Assembly (NCBI RefSeq): GCF_001571325.1
Contig: NZ_BCTO01000049.1
Coordinates: 1 to 64,000, forward strand
Origin: Delftia tsuruhatensis NBRC 16741
GTDB lineage: Bacteria > Pseudomonadota > Gammaproteobacteria > Burkholderiales > Burkholderiaceae_C
Length of the DNA stretch: 64,000 nt
Reading direction: 5' to 3'
Shown here: positions 16,401 to 24,410 of the stretch, in pieces
Layout: the number at the start of each line of letters is the position of its first letter
Position numbering within the stretch: the first letter of the stretch is position 1
Position numbers and translations under genes: made by a program
Notes under the pieces: generated by a model
What the model was told of the DNA's origin: nothing
Seen by the model: only the letters and a program-made list of their open reading frames with translations
The model's database searches: none

Positions 16401-16606
16401 AACGGGTACGTGACCTGGTTCTCGACGATGCGCGGCGCCTGGCCCGGATAGGTGGTGCGGATGATGACCTGCACGTCCGACAGGTCGGGCAGCGCGTCCA
16501 GCGGCGTTCGCTGTACCGCATAGATGCCCCAGGCGCTGAGTGCCAAGGTGGCCAGCAGCACGAGGAAGCGGTTGGCGATGGACCAGCGGATCAGCTTGGC
16601 GATCAT
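13436..16606 (-). CDS. cusA: CusA-type heavy-metal efflux RND transporter
   Basis: A 1056-residue inner-membrane proton-driven pump of the HME-RND family (usual length about 1040-1050). It has the twelve-TM RND layout with large periplasmic loops after TM1 and TM7; TM4 shows the GGIAIAIGAMVDAAVVMIE proton-relay segment. The segment NRIDMLATGIKSPVGVKVAG matches the methionine-site region of CusA, favouring Cu(I)/Ag(I) over CzcA-type Zn/Co/Cd. Its ATG overlaps the cusB stop by 4 bases. It assembles with CusB and CusC as a trans-envelope tripartite pump. Confidence 0.93.
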   Translation of the reverse strand: MIAKLIRWSIANRFLVLLATLALSAWGIYAVQRTPLDALPDLSDVQVIIRTTYPGQAPRIVENQVTYPLTTTMLSVPGAKAVRGYSFFGDSFVYVLFEDGTDQYWARSRVLEYLNQVQSRLPAQAKASLGPDASGVGWIYEYALVDRSGKMDISQLRALQDWFLKYELKTVPDVAEVASVGGMVRQYQIVLDPDKLAAYGIPHTKVVEAIQRANQETGGSVLELGEAEYMVRASGYLGSLEDFRKVPLMTTAAGVSVRLGDVARVQIGPEMRRGIGELNGEGEAVGGVIVMRSGKNALQTIAAVKDKLKGLASSLPRGVEIVPVYDRSGLIERAVDNLTHKLIEEFIVVAVVCFIFLFHLRSALVAIISLPLGILAAFIVMHYQGVNANIMSLGGIAIAIGAMVDAAVVMIENAHKHLEHWSHEHPGEVLEGPARWRVIGDSAAEVGPALFFSLLIITLSFVPVFTLEAQEGRLFSPLAFTKTYAMAAAAGLSVTLIPVLMGYLIRGRIPDEKNNPLNRLLIAVYRPLLDRVLRAPKLTLVVAVVVLATSLWPLQHIGGEFMPRLDEGDLLYMPSALPGLSAGKAGELLQQTDRLIKTVPEVASVYGKAGRAESATDPAPLEMFETTIQFKPRDQWRAGMTTDKLVEELDRIVKVPGLSNIWVPPIRNRIDMLATGIKSPVGVKVAGTDLATIDRITAEIERTLKDVPGVSSALAERLTGGRYVDVNIRRDDAARYGLNIADVQSVVSSAVGGENIGETVEGLQRFPINLRYPREMRDSLEKLRSLPVVTERGQRLVLSDVADIRIADGPPMLRSENARLSGWVYVDIRDRDLRSAVQDMQQAVAKQVKLPPGYSISWSGQFEFLERATAKLKVVVPFTLLIIFVLLYLTFGAFGEALLIMAALPFALVGGIWLLYLLGYNLSIAGAVGFIALAGVSAEFGVIMLLYLKNAWQERVGRGTTSEADLLNAIREGAVLRVRPKAMTVAVILAGLLPIMWGTGTGSEVMQRIAAPMVGGMVTAPLLSMFVIPAAYLLMRRPRERKASRRMFWRRRHAAT

Positions 16607-18240
16607 GGCTTGCCTCCGGCCGCCATCGGCGTGACGTGCGTGAGCTGCGGCAGGTCGTCCGCGCCCATGAAGAACTCGAAGCGCACGCGATCACCGACCT
16701 GCACGTTGCGCGCCGCGCCGTCGGGCGGCAGTTTGAAGTCCATCGTCATCGGGCCCCACTTCATTGTGGGAATGGCGCCGTGCGACAGGGTCAACGCGTC
16801 CTTGCCGACGCTGACGACCTTGGCCTCACCGACATGCCGTGGCGCGCTGGCGGCCACCGGGGCCGAAGGCGAAGCTGGGGCAACCACGGCCGGCTCGCTG
16901 TTCAAGCGGGCCTCGACACCCTTGAGGCTGGCCTCCGAGTCGATCAGGAACTGCGAGGACACGACGACGCGCTGCCCCGCCGACAGGCCGCGCTTGATCT
17001 CGGTCTGGCCACTGTTCTCCAGGCCCGCCTCGACATCGACCGGACGGAAGCGCCCGTTGTCTTCGGCCACGATCACCACCGTGCGTTTGCCGGTCTGGAT
17101 CACCGCCTCGGTGGGCACGAGCAGCGTCTTGTCGGGCCGCATGTCCACGAAGTTCATCGTGACGAACATCCCCGGTACCAGCCGGCTGCCAGGATTGGCG
17201 AGCTCCAGGCGAGCCTTCAGTGTGCGCGTGCTCGGATTCACCTCGGGCAGGATCGCCTGCACCTTGCCATCGAAGCTGCTGCCGGGCGCGGCCGGGCTAC
17301 GGGCCTGCACCTTGGCGCCCGGGCGCAGCAGCGCGGCCTGGCTCTCGGGCACCTCGGCGTTGGCCCACACGGTGGACAAGCCGTTGATGCGGAACAGCGT
17401 CGCGCCCGGCATCACCGTCATGCCTTCACGCGCCAGCAATTCGACCACCACGCCGCCGATGGGCGCGCTCAGCGTGATGCGTGGCTGGGTCTTGCCGCTG
17501 CGCTCGACCAGCGCGATCTGGGCATCGTCCATGCCGACCTGGCGCATGCGCTGGCGCGCACCGTCGACCAGCCCACCCAGGTCCGTGCCTTTCATGCGCC
17601 GTACTGACAGGAACTCTTCCTGCGCAGCAACCCAGTCCGGGACATAGAGGCTGACCAGCGGTTGCCCCTTGGCGACCGGGTCCAGCGTGGCACGCACGTA
17701 CAGGTGCTCGACGTACCCGGTGGCACGCGCTTGCACGATCGCCTGGTCACGCTCGTTGAAGGCGATGCTGCCCACCGCCGACACCTGCGGCGACAGCGTG
17801 CCTTCGGTCACTTCGGCGGTGCGAACGCCGAGGTTCTGCTGGATGCGCGAGCTGACAGTGACGTTTCCCTTATCTGCATCCCCGTCGGCATAGACCGGCG
17901 ACATCATCATGTCCATGAAGGGTGACTTGCCCGGCTTGTCGAACTTGTTCGCCGGTACCATGGGATCGTTGTAGTACAGGATCTTCTTGCCATTGGCGGG
18001 ATCGACGTCGCCGGCCTTGAGGCCGGCCGCGATATGCCGCCGCGTGGCGTCCTCGCCCGACTCATTGGCAGGCGCAGCAACAGCGGGAGTCGCCGCTTGC
18101 GGCGATGCCATGCCACTGGGATTCGAAGGCGTGGCCGGCATGTCGGCTCCGTGGCGCATGCCGAGGGTGTAGAGGCCGTAGCCGGCGGCGCCCAGCACGC
18201 CGGCGGCGACGAGGGCCATCACGAGGTTTTTGGTTTTCAT
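16603..18240 (-). CDS. cusB: CusB membrane-fusion protein with fused C-terminal CusF domain
   Basis: A 545-residue periplasmic adaptor. Order: N-terminal anchor (MKTKNLVMALVAAGVLGAAG), heavy-metal-binding segment (LYYNDPMVPANKF and SPFMDMMMSPVY, about residues 85-115), barrel-sandwich and helical hairpin, then, from about residue 470, an extra domain SVGKDALTLSHGAIPTMKW followed by GPMTMDF that carries the His, Trp, Met, Met ligand set of CusF. Typical CusB is about 400 residues, so this is a CusB-CusF fusion. Start at 18240 was chosen because it begins the signal sequence; the longer frame adds 27 non-signal residues. It overlaps cusA by 4 bases. Confidence 0.92.
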   Translation of the reverse strand: MKTKNLVMALVAAGVLGAAGYGLYTLGMRHGADMPATPSNPSGMASPQAATPAVAAPANESGEDATRRHIAAGLKAGDVDPANGKKILYYNDPMVPANKFDKPGKSPFMDMMMSPVYADGDADKGNVTVSSRIQQNLGVRTAEVTEGTLSPQVSAVGSIAFNERDQAIVQARATGYVEHLYVRATLDPVAKGQPLVSLYVPDWVAAQEEFLSVRRMKGTDLGGLVDGARQRMRQVGMDDAQIALVERSGKTQPRITLSAPIGGVVVELLAREGMTVMPGATLFRINGLSTVWANAEVPESQAALLRPGAKVQARSPAAPGSSFDGKVQAILPEVNPSTRTLKARLELANPGSRLVPGMFVTMNFVDMRPDKTLLVPTEAVIQTGKRTVVIVAEDNGRFRPVDVEAGLENSGQTEIKRGLSAGQRVVVSSQFLIDSEASLKGVEARLNSEPAVVAPASPSAPVAASAPRHVGEAKVVSVGKDALTLSHGAIPTMKWGPMTMDFKLPPDGAARNVQVGDRVRFEFFMGADDLPQLTHVTPMAAGGKP

Positions 18241-18260
18241 GGGAGGTCTCTCGGTTGTGC

Positions 18261-19574
18261 TCAGGGGCGGGGTGCGGCCGTGTCGTGACCAGCCGGCACC
18301 AGGTAGTTCAGTTGTGCCCACAGGCGCGCCGCGCCCATTTCCAGGCGCAAGCGTTCGACGCGCGTGTCAATCTCGGCGCGGCGTGCCTCTAGCACCGCGG
18401 TCAAGGTGCCCGCGTTGCCGCGGTAGGCGGCGATCGAGGCGCGCGTGCGCTCGGTGGCCAGTGGCAGCAGCGAGCTGTCGTAGCGCGCCAGGCGCTCTCG
18501 GTCGCTGCGCCATTCCTGCAGCATCGCCAGTGCCTCGGCCACATGGGCGCGCGTGGCTTCCTCGCGCTCGGCGCGCTTTTGCTCGACACTGGCGAGCTTG
18601 GCGGCCAGCTCGCGGTCCTGGCGGTTTTTCTGGTCCCACTGCAGCGGGATCGAAACATTGAGCGAGACCATGTTCGAGTAGGCCGGGCCGCGCTGGCTGT
18701 ACATCAGCTCGACGCTCACATCGGTCTTCTTGTTGGCTTGCGCGATGTCGGCTTCGGCCTGCGCGACCTCTTCCTGCTTTTGCATCACGGCGATTTCAGG
18801 GTGGTGGGCCAACTGGGCTTCCAAATCCTGCGGGCTCAGGCGAACCGTATCCAATGCCGGAACCGAGCCCAGGGGATCGCTTGCGACGGAGCCAATCCAG
18901 CGCGCCAGTTGCGTGCGGGCCGTGGCGACCTGGCGCTCGGCCTGCTCGATGCGGTCGTCGATCTGGGCGACCGCCGAACGGGCGGCGAACACATCGGCTT
19001 GCGTGCCGCGCCCGCCCCGGTAGGCGGCATCAGCGGCGTCGATCTGCAGGCGCGCTTCGTCGCGCTGGGTCACCAGCATGTCGCGCACACGCTCCTGGAA
19101 GAGACGGTCCAGCCAGGCCAAGGCGGTGTCGCGCTGCAGGTTGGCGAGCGCCAGGCTGCGCCCGGCCTCGGCGACTTCGGCCTCGCGCTCGTAGCGCCCG
19201 GCACGGGCCTTGAGTTTGTCTTCGCGTGTGAACTCCTGCATCACGCCGATGGAGCGCATGGTCATGAAGTCGCGCGTCGGGCTGAACCGATCCGCGCCGT
19301 TGACGGGCAGGTTGTTGATGCCGAGCTTGAGGGTGGGGTCTGGCCGCTGTCCGGCGGCGACCGCCATGTCCCGTGCGGCCGATGCCGTCGCATCCTGGGC
19401 CACGAGCGCGCGAGAACGGGTTTGTGCCAGGCGCAGCGCCTGATCCAGCGTCAGGCCGTCGGCGGCATGGGCTGCACCGGCGCCCATGGCGAATGCCGCA
19501 ACGATGCCGGCAGCAAGCCTGCGCCATGGCACAGCGCCGCCCGGCGTGCGGAAAGAAAAAGAGTCGATGAACAT
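18261..19574 (-). CDS. cusC: CusC/CzcC-type outer-membrane efflux protein
   Basis: A 437-residue TolC-family outer-membrane factor. It has a signal peptide ending at AAHAADG (about residue 38), then two repeats of the OEP domain with long coiled-coil helices (LTLDQALRLAQTRSRALVA; LALANLQRDTALAWLDRLF; AQAEADIAQANKKTDVSVEL). It forms the exit duct of the tripartite pump with CusB and CusA, whose genes follow 20 bp downstream. GGAG lies just upstream of the start. Confidence 0.9.
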   Translation of the reverse strand: MFIDSFSFRTPGGAVPWRRLAAGIVAAFAMGAGAAHAADGLTLDQALRLAQTRSRALVAQDATASAARDMAVAAGQRPDPTLKLGINNLPVNGADRFSPTRDFMTMRSIGVMQEFTREDKLKARAGRYEREAEVAEAGRSLALANLQRDTALAWLDRLFQERVRDMLVTQRDEARLQIDAADAAYRGGRGTQADVFAARSAVAQIDDRIEQAERQVATARTQLARWIGSVASDPLGSVPALDTVRLSPQDLEAQLAHHPEIAVMQKQEEVAQAEADIAQANKKTDVSVELMYSQRGPAYSNMVSLNVSIPLQWDQKNRQDRELAAKLASVEQKRAEREEATRAHVAEALAMLQEWRSDRERLARYDSSLLPLATERTRASIAAYRGNAGTLTAVLEARRAEIDTRVERLRLEMGAARLWAQLNYLVPAGHDTAAPRP

Positions 19575-19708
19575 GGGATCTCCAGTTGACGAATGCCATC
19601 AGGTCGAATGGAGCTTGGCGGGGGCGAGCGGAAACTCGCGGACACGCGCAAGCGCGACCGATCGGTCTGGTTCAGCCGGCTCAGGCCGGCCGCACCAGCG
19701 TCAGGAGA

Positions 19709-20182
19709 TCAAATGCGAAAACAGCAGTGCAGGATGGCGTGCGGCGGAGACGCCGCGACGCGCCGGAATATCACGTCGGCCGAAGGCCAGCCATGCCCGA
19801 GAGGCTCGGGTTGCACCGGAAGGGTGTAGAGGGTCGTCAGCAGCGCCGCGGGTACGGTCGGGGCCGACGCATGGTCGGCGCTTTGCTGGCCGAAACGGCA
19901 GTGCTCTACGCACAAGTTGGCGGCGTTGTCGTCGATTTGGTCGCAGCTCGCCATGGCGGCCATGTCTGACGTTGCGACCATGTCGGGCGACACGGCCATC
20001 GCAGCACCGGCCTCATCACCGGGCATCGCCGCGGCCGACGCATTCAGGGCCATCGTCGGAAGCGACTGCGGCATGCCCGACAGTGCGGGGCAGGCGTAGG
20101 CAGCGATGGCCAACTGGCCGAAGACCAGCACACCGAGCATCAGCCGGCAGACGAATCGCCTGAACATGCGCGTCATCGTCAT
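19709..20182 (-). CDS. Met/Cys/His-containing secreted protein of the copper operon, unknown
   Basis: A 157-residue protein starting inside the stop of the regulator gene (ATGA overlap), so translation is coupled. An N-terminal signal (LMLGVLVFGQLAIAAYACPA) is followed by a Met/Asp-rich segment (DMVATSDMAAMASCDQIDD), a CVEHCRF motif, and the terminus ILHCCFRI. These are credible soft-metal ligands. Proteins with such tails occur next to copper RND operons, but I cannot name a family. A periplasmic copper/silver sensor or chaperone role is inferred. Confidence 0.65.
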   Translation of the reverse strand: MTMTRMFRRFVCRLMLGVLVFGQLAIAAYACPALSGMPQSLPTMALNASAAAMPGDEAGAAMAVSPDMVATSDMAAMASCDQIDDNAANLCVEHCRFGQQSADHASAPTVPAALLTTLYTLPVQPEPLGHGWPSADVIFRRVAASPPHAILHCCFRI

Positions 20183-20700
20183 GCGGCCACCCCATCAGTG
20201 CGGTGATAGGCTTCAGCGCCCGGCCGCACGGATCTGCGTCGGCCGGCAACGCTTGCCTGCGCAACGAGGCTCGGATCGGCGATGGCCGGATCTAAGTCCT
20301 GCTCCCCGGTCAGCGCGGCGATGATCGAACAGGCCGAACCTTCTGGCGCTTTGGCGCAGCAATCGGCCAGATTTTCCAGCGCCGAGGCCATCGACTGCAG
20401 GTCGGCCACGCGCTCCCGGATCTCCGCGATGCGTTCGCGGGTGATTTCCCGCACGCGCAGCCGATCACGCTTGGTACTCAAGGACATCAGTTCGGCGATG
20501 TCCTCCAGCGAGTACCCCAATGCCTGAGCCCGCTTGATGAAGCGCAGACGACGGACATCGTCCTCCGAATACTGCCGGAAGCCGCCGTCCACGCGATCCG
20601 GCGCAGCCAGCAATCCACCGCGCTGGTAATAGCGCACCGCCTCCACGCCAACGCCTGCCGCGTCGGCGAGTTTGCGTATGGTGAATGCATGGGTCGGCAT
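20179..20700 (-). CDS. MerR-family metal-responsive regulator of the copper operon
   Basis: A 173-residue MerR-type activator. The winged HTH lies at residues 7-75 (FTIRKLADAAGVGVEAVRYY, FRQYSEDDVRRLRFIKRAQALG), then the dimerisation helix and a metal loop DCCAKAPEGSACSII whose outer Cys pair is spaced like MerR Cys117 and Cys126. The third MerR cysteine (Cys82) is absent, and a C-terminal tail of about 45 residues is extra. It is the first gene of the cus operon and overlaps the next gene by 4 bases, so it probably activates its own operon. The inducer (Cu, Ag or another soft metal) is not settled by sequence. Confidence 0.85.
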   Translation of the reverse strand: MPTHAFTIRKLADAAGVGVEAVRYYQRGGLLAAPDRVDGGFRQYSEDDVRRLRFIKRAQALGYSLEDIAELMSLSTKRDRLRVREITRERIAEIRERVADLQSMASALENLADCCAKAPEGSACSIIAALTGEQDLDPAIADPSLVAQASVAGRRRSVRPGAEAYHRTDGVAA

Positions 20701-20763
20701 GGGGAAAAGAATGGCTCAGGCGATCGAACGACGAAAAGACTCTATGTCTGTTGTTTGGTACGT

Positions 20764-20793
20764 AGTTTAGGCGGTCTTGCCGGCGCATGTCAA
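20764..20793 (-). promoter_or_regulatory. Promoter of the cus-type operon
   Basis: Minus strand: TTGACA (20788-20793), an 18-bp spacer, TAAACT (20764-20769), about 65 bases before the regulator ATG. The slightly long spacer fits control by a MerR-type regulator. No clear dyad is seen in the spacer, so the operator assignment is tentative. Confidence 0.5.
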
Positions 20794-20863
20794 CACAGCC
20801 TTCGCCTGCTGCCAGTGCTTGCGCACAGGCGTCTTGCCCTGCGCCATCGATAGATCTGTTTGA

Positions 20864-21271
20864 CTACGCTTCCCGCTGCGCTGCAGAGACCAGCTCGCCA
20901 AGGATGCCGCACTCTTTCGCTTGATGTCCTGCGGAGCAGCGGGCGCGCAGCGTCGTCAGTTGCCTTTCCAGTGCTTTCAAGCTGGTCAGGCGGGCACGCA
21001 CCCTCGCAATCTGCTCGTCGACCAGCCGGTTGATGTCCGCGCAATCCTCATCCGGACGGGATGTGAAGTTCAGGAGCCGCCTGACATCGGCCAGAGGAAT
21101 GTCCAAGGCCCGGCAGTGGCGGACAAAGGACAGTCCATCGATGTGTTCCGTCCCGTATACCCGGTATCCATTGGTCTGCCGAGCTGGCGGCGGCAACACC
21201 CCCGTCCTCTCGTAGAACCGGATCGTGTCGGTGTCCACGCCGGTGGCGTGGCTCAACTCGCCAATTTTCAT
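20864..21271 (-). CDS. pbrR: PbrR/CadR-type MerR-family regulator
   Basis: A 135-residue MerR-family regulator of the Pb/Cd/Zn branch. HTH at residues 1-70 (MKIGELSHATGVDTDTIRFY, NGYRVYGTEHIDGLSFVRHCRALDIPL written in parts). The metal site has DEDCADI (Cys near 77) and RARCSAGHQAKECGIL (two more Cys), the three-cysteine set of CadR/PbrR; the N-terminal Cys14 of PbrR is not present. Start at 21271 is preferred over an in-frame ATG at 21304. It is transcribed divergently from pbrA and should activate the promoter at 21314-21344. Confidence 0.9.
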   Translation of the reverse strand: MKIGELSHATGVDTDTIRFYERTGVLPPPARQTNGYRVYGTEHIDGLSFVRHCRALDIPLADVRRLLNFTSRPDEDCADINRLVDEQIARVRARLTSLKALERQLTTLRARCSAGHQAKECGILGELVSAAQREA

Positions 21272-21313
21272 CGCAGAACACTCACATGTTGTCAGGACAT
21301 GCATCGTAGCCGC

Positions 21314-21344
21314 TTGACCTTGGAGCTACTCCAAGGTGTGAAAT
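21314..21344 (+). promoter_or_regulatory. pbrA promoter with PbrR operator
   Basis: TTGACC (-35, 21314-21319), 19-bp spacer, TGAAAT (-10, 21339-21344). The spacer region contains a perfect dyad ACCTTGGAG-CTA-CTCCAAGGT (21317-21337). This is the classic MerR-family architecture, with a spacer too long for unaided RNA polymerase, in the same position as the known pbrA and cadA promoters. Confidence 0.9.
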
Positions 21345-21482
21345 AGCCCTTGTAAATGAAAGCACAAGGGGAACGGCACCTGTCGCAACGCTGTCGGCGT
21401 CTGCGCTTTGGCTCTCCTGCGCGGAGACTGGCAAAGCTGGCCCGTCTCACCACCTGACTCTTGAAGAAGAACGGATCGATCC

Positions 21483-24410
21483 ATGAAAGCAGACACCGAA
21501 ACCTCCTGCACCACGGCGTGCTGTTCAGCGAGCGCCATGAGCGCAGCGGCGACCGTTGAGCCACTCGTGACCCACTTCGGGATAGCCAACATGGATTGCC
21601 CCAGCGAGGAGGCTCAGATTCGCAAGCGCTTGGCGCAGGTCGATGGCGTCCGGGATATGGCTTTCGACTTGACCCGTCGCCGCCTTGAGGTCACACACGA
21701 ACCAGCTGGACAGAACGCCATCCTGCGCGCGCTGCACGACATCGGCATGCGGGCGGTCGTGGAACCCGCGCCGCAGCAGGTCATCTACTTCATCAAGGAG
21801 ATGGACTGTCCCAGCGAAGAGCGCCAGTTGCGCTCGATGCTGGAGCCACTGGCGGGCGTGCAGGCGGTGGACTTCGATCTGAAGGCCCACACGCTGACGG
21901 TGACCCATTCGCTGACCGATACAGCCCCGATTGCCAGGACCATCGAAGGCCTGGGAATGAAGCCGGTGGAAAAGACGGCGGGCAGCATGCCAATCGCTGT
22001 CGAAGCCCTCATCCCCAGCACGGCGGCGTCGCAAACCCCGGCACCGGCGACAGGGAACGGTACACGCTTCCTTATTCCGAACATGGATTGCCCTACCGAA
22101 GAGGCAACGATCCGCAAGCGCCTTGGTGCGGTCGATGGCATCGAACGGCTGGATTTCGACCTGATGGGGCGACGGCTCGATGTCCAGCACCGTCTGCCCG
22201 ACCCCGCGCCGATCCTCAAGGCCCTGAACGATGTAGGCATGAAGGCCAGCATTGAGCACGCTGACGACACCGGGCCGCAGGGCCAGGCCGTGTACCTGAT
22301 CGAAAAAATGGACTGCCCGACCGAGGAGGGCCTGCTGCGCAAGGCGCTCGAAGGCATGCCTGGGGTGAAGGCCCTGGATTTCAACCTGATGGGCCGCACG
22401 CTGACCGTGAGCCACGAGCTTGTCGATCTGGCTCCGGTGACCAGCGCGATCGAGCGGCTCGGCATGGCTCCAGTGCTCCAAAGCGCCTCCGACCCGGCGC
22501 CATCCGCTCCCCGTGAGTTCGGCACCGGCATCTCGCGCGGGCAATGGATTCGGATGGCGGTCTCCGGCGTGCTGGCGCTCGGCGCGGAGGCCATGGTCTT
22601 CGCGGGTGCTCCCGAGGCCTCCTGGCCCATCATTCTTGCTTGCCTCGCGGCCATCGGCCTGGGTGGGGTCGAGACCCTCAAGAAGGGCTGGATCGCGCTG
22701 AAGACGCGTTCGCTGAACATGAACCTGTTGATGACGGTCGCCGTCATCGGCGCGGCGCTGATCGGCCAGTGGCCCGAGGCGGCGGTGGTCATCTGGCTCT
22801 TCGGCATCGCCGAGATGATCGAGGCCTTGAGCCTGGATCGGGCCCGCAATGCCATCCGCAAGCTGATGGACCTGGCGCCAGAGAACGCATTGGTGCGCCA
22901 GCCCGACGGTCAATGGCGCGAGGTCAAGGCGGATACCGTGCCACTCGGAAGTGTTGTGCGGGTGCGTCCGGGCGAACGCATCGCACTGGATGGCGAAGTC
23001 GTCGCGGGACAGTCGTCGGTGAACCAGGCGCCGATCACCGGCGAAAGCATGCCGGTGGAGAAGACCGCCGGTGCCACGGTCTTCGCCGGCACCATCAACG
23101 AGCGCGGCACGCTGGAGTTCCGCGTTACCTCGCGCAAGGGCGAAACCACCCTCGACCGCATTGCACGATCGGTCCAGGAAGCGCAGGGACAACGCGCGCC
23201 CACGCAACGCTTCGTGGACAAGTTCGCCGGCATCTATACACCCGCGGTGTTTGCGCTTGCCCTTGCCGTGGCGGTCATTCCTCCGCTCGCTTTCGGGCAG
23301 CCCTGGTTCGAATGGGTCTACAAGGCGCTGGTGATGCTGGTCATTGCCTGCCCCTGCGCATTGGTGATCTCCACGCCGGTTACCGTGGTCAGCGGCCTGG
23401 CAGCTGCCGCACGCCGAGGCATCCTGGTCAAGGGCGGTCTTTACCTCGAACAAGGGCGGCACCTGAAATCGGTGGCCCTGGACAAGACCGGGACCCTGAC
23501 CCATGGGCGCCCCGCACTGACCGATGTCATATCGCTGCGCGGCCTGCCGAAGGAAGAAGTTCTGCGCATTGCAGCGAGCATCGATGCTCTGTCGGAGCAT
23601 CCTGTGGCCACCGCCATCGTGGCGGGCTACAACCAACCGCATGCCCAGGTGGACAAGTTCGAGGCGATCCCTGGACGCGGCGTCAAAGGCAACGTCGATG
23701 GAGATGTCTATTACGTCGGCAACCACCGGCTGATCAAAGAGCTGGGACTTTCAACACTTGAGGTCGAGACTCAGCTCGATGCGTTGGAGTACCAGGCCAA
23801 GACCGTTGTGCTCCTCGCCACGGACCAGCAAGTACTCGCCCTGCTGGCCGTGGCCGACACAGTGCGCGACACCAGCCGGCAAGCGATCGCCGAACTCAAG
23901 TCGCTGGGAATCGAACCAGTCATGTTGACTGGCGATAACGCGAAAACCGCGCAAGCCGTGGCTGCCCAGGTCGGCATCACCAGCGCCAAGGGCGAGTTGC
24001 TGCCGCAGGACAAGCTGCAGGCAATCGAAGAACTGCTCTCACGCGGGCCAGTCGGCATGGTGGGCGACGGCGTCAACGACGCACCGGCATTGGCCAAGTC
24101 GAGCATAGGCTTCGCAATGGGCGCAGCTGGCACCGACACGGCAATCGAAACGGCCGACGTCGCATTGATGCAGGACAACCTGCGCAAGCTTCCAGAGTTC
24201 ATCCGGCTGTCACAGCGCGTAGCCGGCATCCTGACGGCCAACATCGTCTTTGCGCTTGGAACAAAGGCGGTGTTCATGGCCTTGGCCTTTACTGGACATG
24301 CAAGTCTGTGGCTGGCGATTCTGGCCGACATGGGTGCCAGTCTGGCGGTCGTTTTCAATGGGATGCGCTTGCTGCGGTCGTCTGAGGACATCAAGCCACA
24401 TGGCCATTGA
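21483..24410 (+). CDS. pbrA: P-type Pb/Cd/Zn-exporting ATPase with four N-terminal metal-binding modules
   Basis: A 975-residue P1B-type ATPase, long for the family (about 700-850). The N-terminal 345 residues hold four ferredoxin-like modules, each with MDCP(S/T)EE at residues about 37, 107, 201 and 276, using one Cys and acidic residues rather than CxxC. The pump core shows TGES, the transmembrane CPC motif (IACPCALVI), the phosphorylation site DKTGT, the SEHP loop and GDGVNDAP. It exports Pb, Cd or Zn to the periplasm. Neighbours pbrC and pbrB and the upstream PbrR operator favour lead as the main substrate. Confidence 0.93.
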   Translation: MKADTETSCTTACCSASAMSAAATVEPLVTHFGIANMDCPSEEAQIRKRLAQVDGVRDMAFDLTRRRLEVTHEPAGQNAILRALHDIGMRAVVEPAPQQVIYFIKEMDCPSEERQLRSMLEPLAGVQAVDFDLKAHTLTVTHSLTDTAPIARTIEGLGMKPVEKTAGSMPIAVEALIPSTAASQTPAPATGNGTRFLIPNMDCPTEEATIRKRLGAVDGIERLDFDLMGRRLDVQHRLPDPAPILKALNDVGMKASIEHADDTGPQGQAVYLIEKMDCPTEEGLLRKALEGMPGVKALDFNLMGRTLTVSHELVDLAPVTSAIERLGMAPVLQSASDPAPSAPREFGTGISRGQWIRMAVSGVLALGAEAMVFAGAPEASWPIILACLAAIGLGGVETLKKGWIALKTRSLNMNLLMTVAVIGAALIGQWPEAAVVIWLFGIAEMIEALSLDRARNAIRKLMDLAPENALVRQPDGQWREVKADTVPLGSVVRVRPGERIALDGEVVAGQSSVNQAPITGESMPVEKTAGATVFAGTINERGTLEFRVTSRKGETTLDRIARSVQEAQGQRAPTQRFVDKFAGIYTPAVFALALAVAVIPPLAFGQPWFEWVYKALVMLVIACPCALVISTPVTVVSGLAAAARRGILVKGGLYLEQGRHLKSVALDKTGTLTHGRPALTDVISLRGLPKEEVLRIAASIDALSEHPVATAIVAGYNQPHAQVDKFEAIPGRGVKGNVDGDVYYVGNHRLIKELGLSTLEVETQLDALEYQAKTVVLLATDQQVLALLAVADTVRDTSRQAIAELKSLGIEPVMLTGDNAKTAQAVAAQVGITSAKGELLPQDKLQAIEELLSRGPVGMVGDGVNDAPALAKSSIGFAMGAAGTDTAIETADVALMQDNLRKLPEFIRLSQRVAGILTANIVFALGTKAVFMALAFTGHASLWLAILADMGASLAVVFNGMRLLRSSEDIKPHGH

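Noticed and set aside
21525..23726. 733-codon minus-strand open frame opposite pbrA
   Set aside because: The plus strand encodes every P-type ATPase motif; the antisense frame has none and is His/Arg-rich as expected for a GC-biased shadow.
24250..24399. N-terminal extension of the signal peptidase II gene
   Set aside because: It is the pbrA coding sequence in another frame; the proper start overlaps the pbrA stop and begins the first membrane helix.
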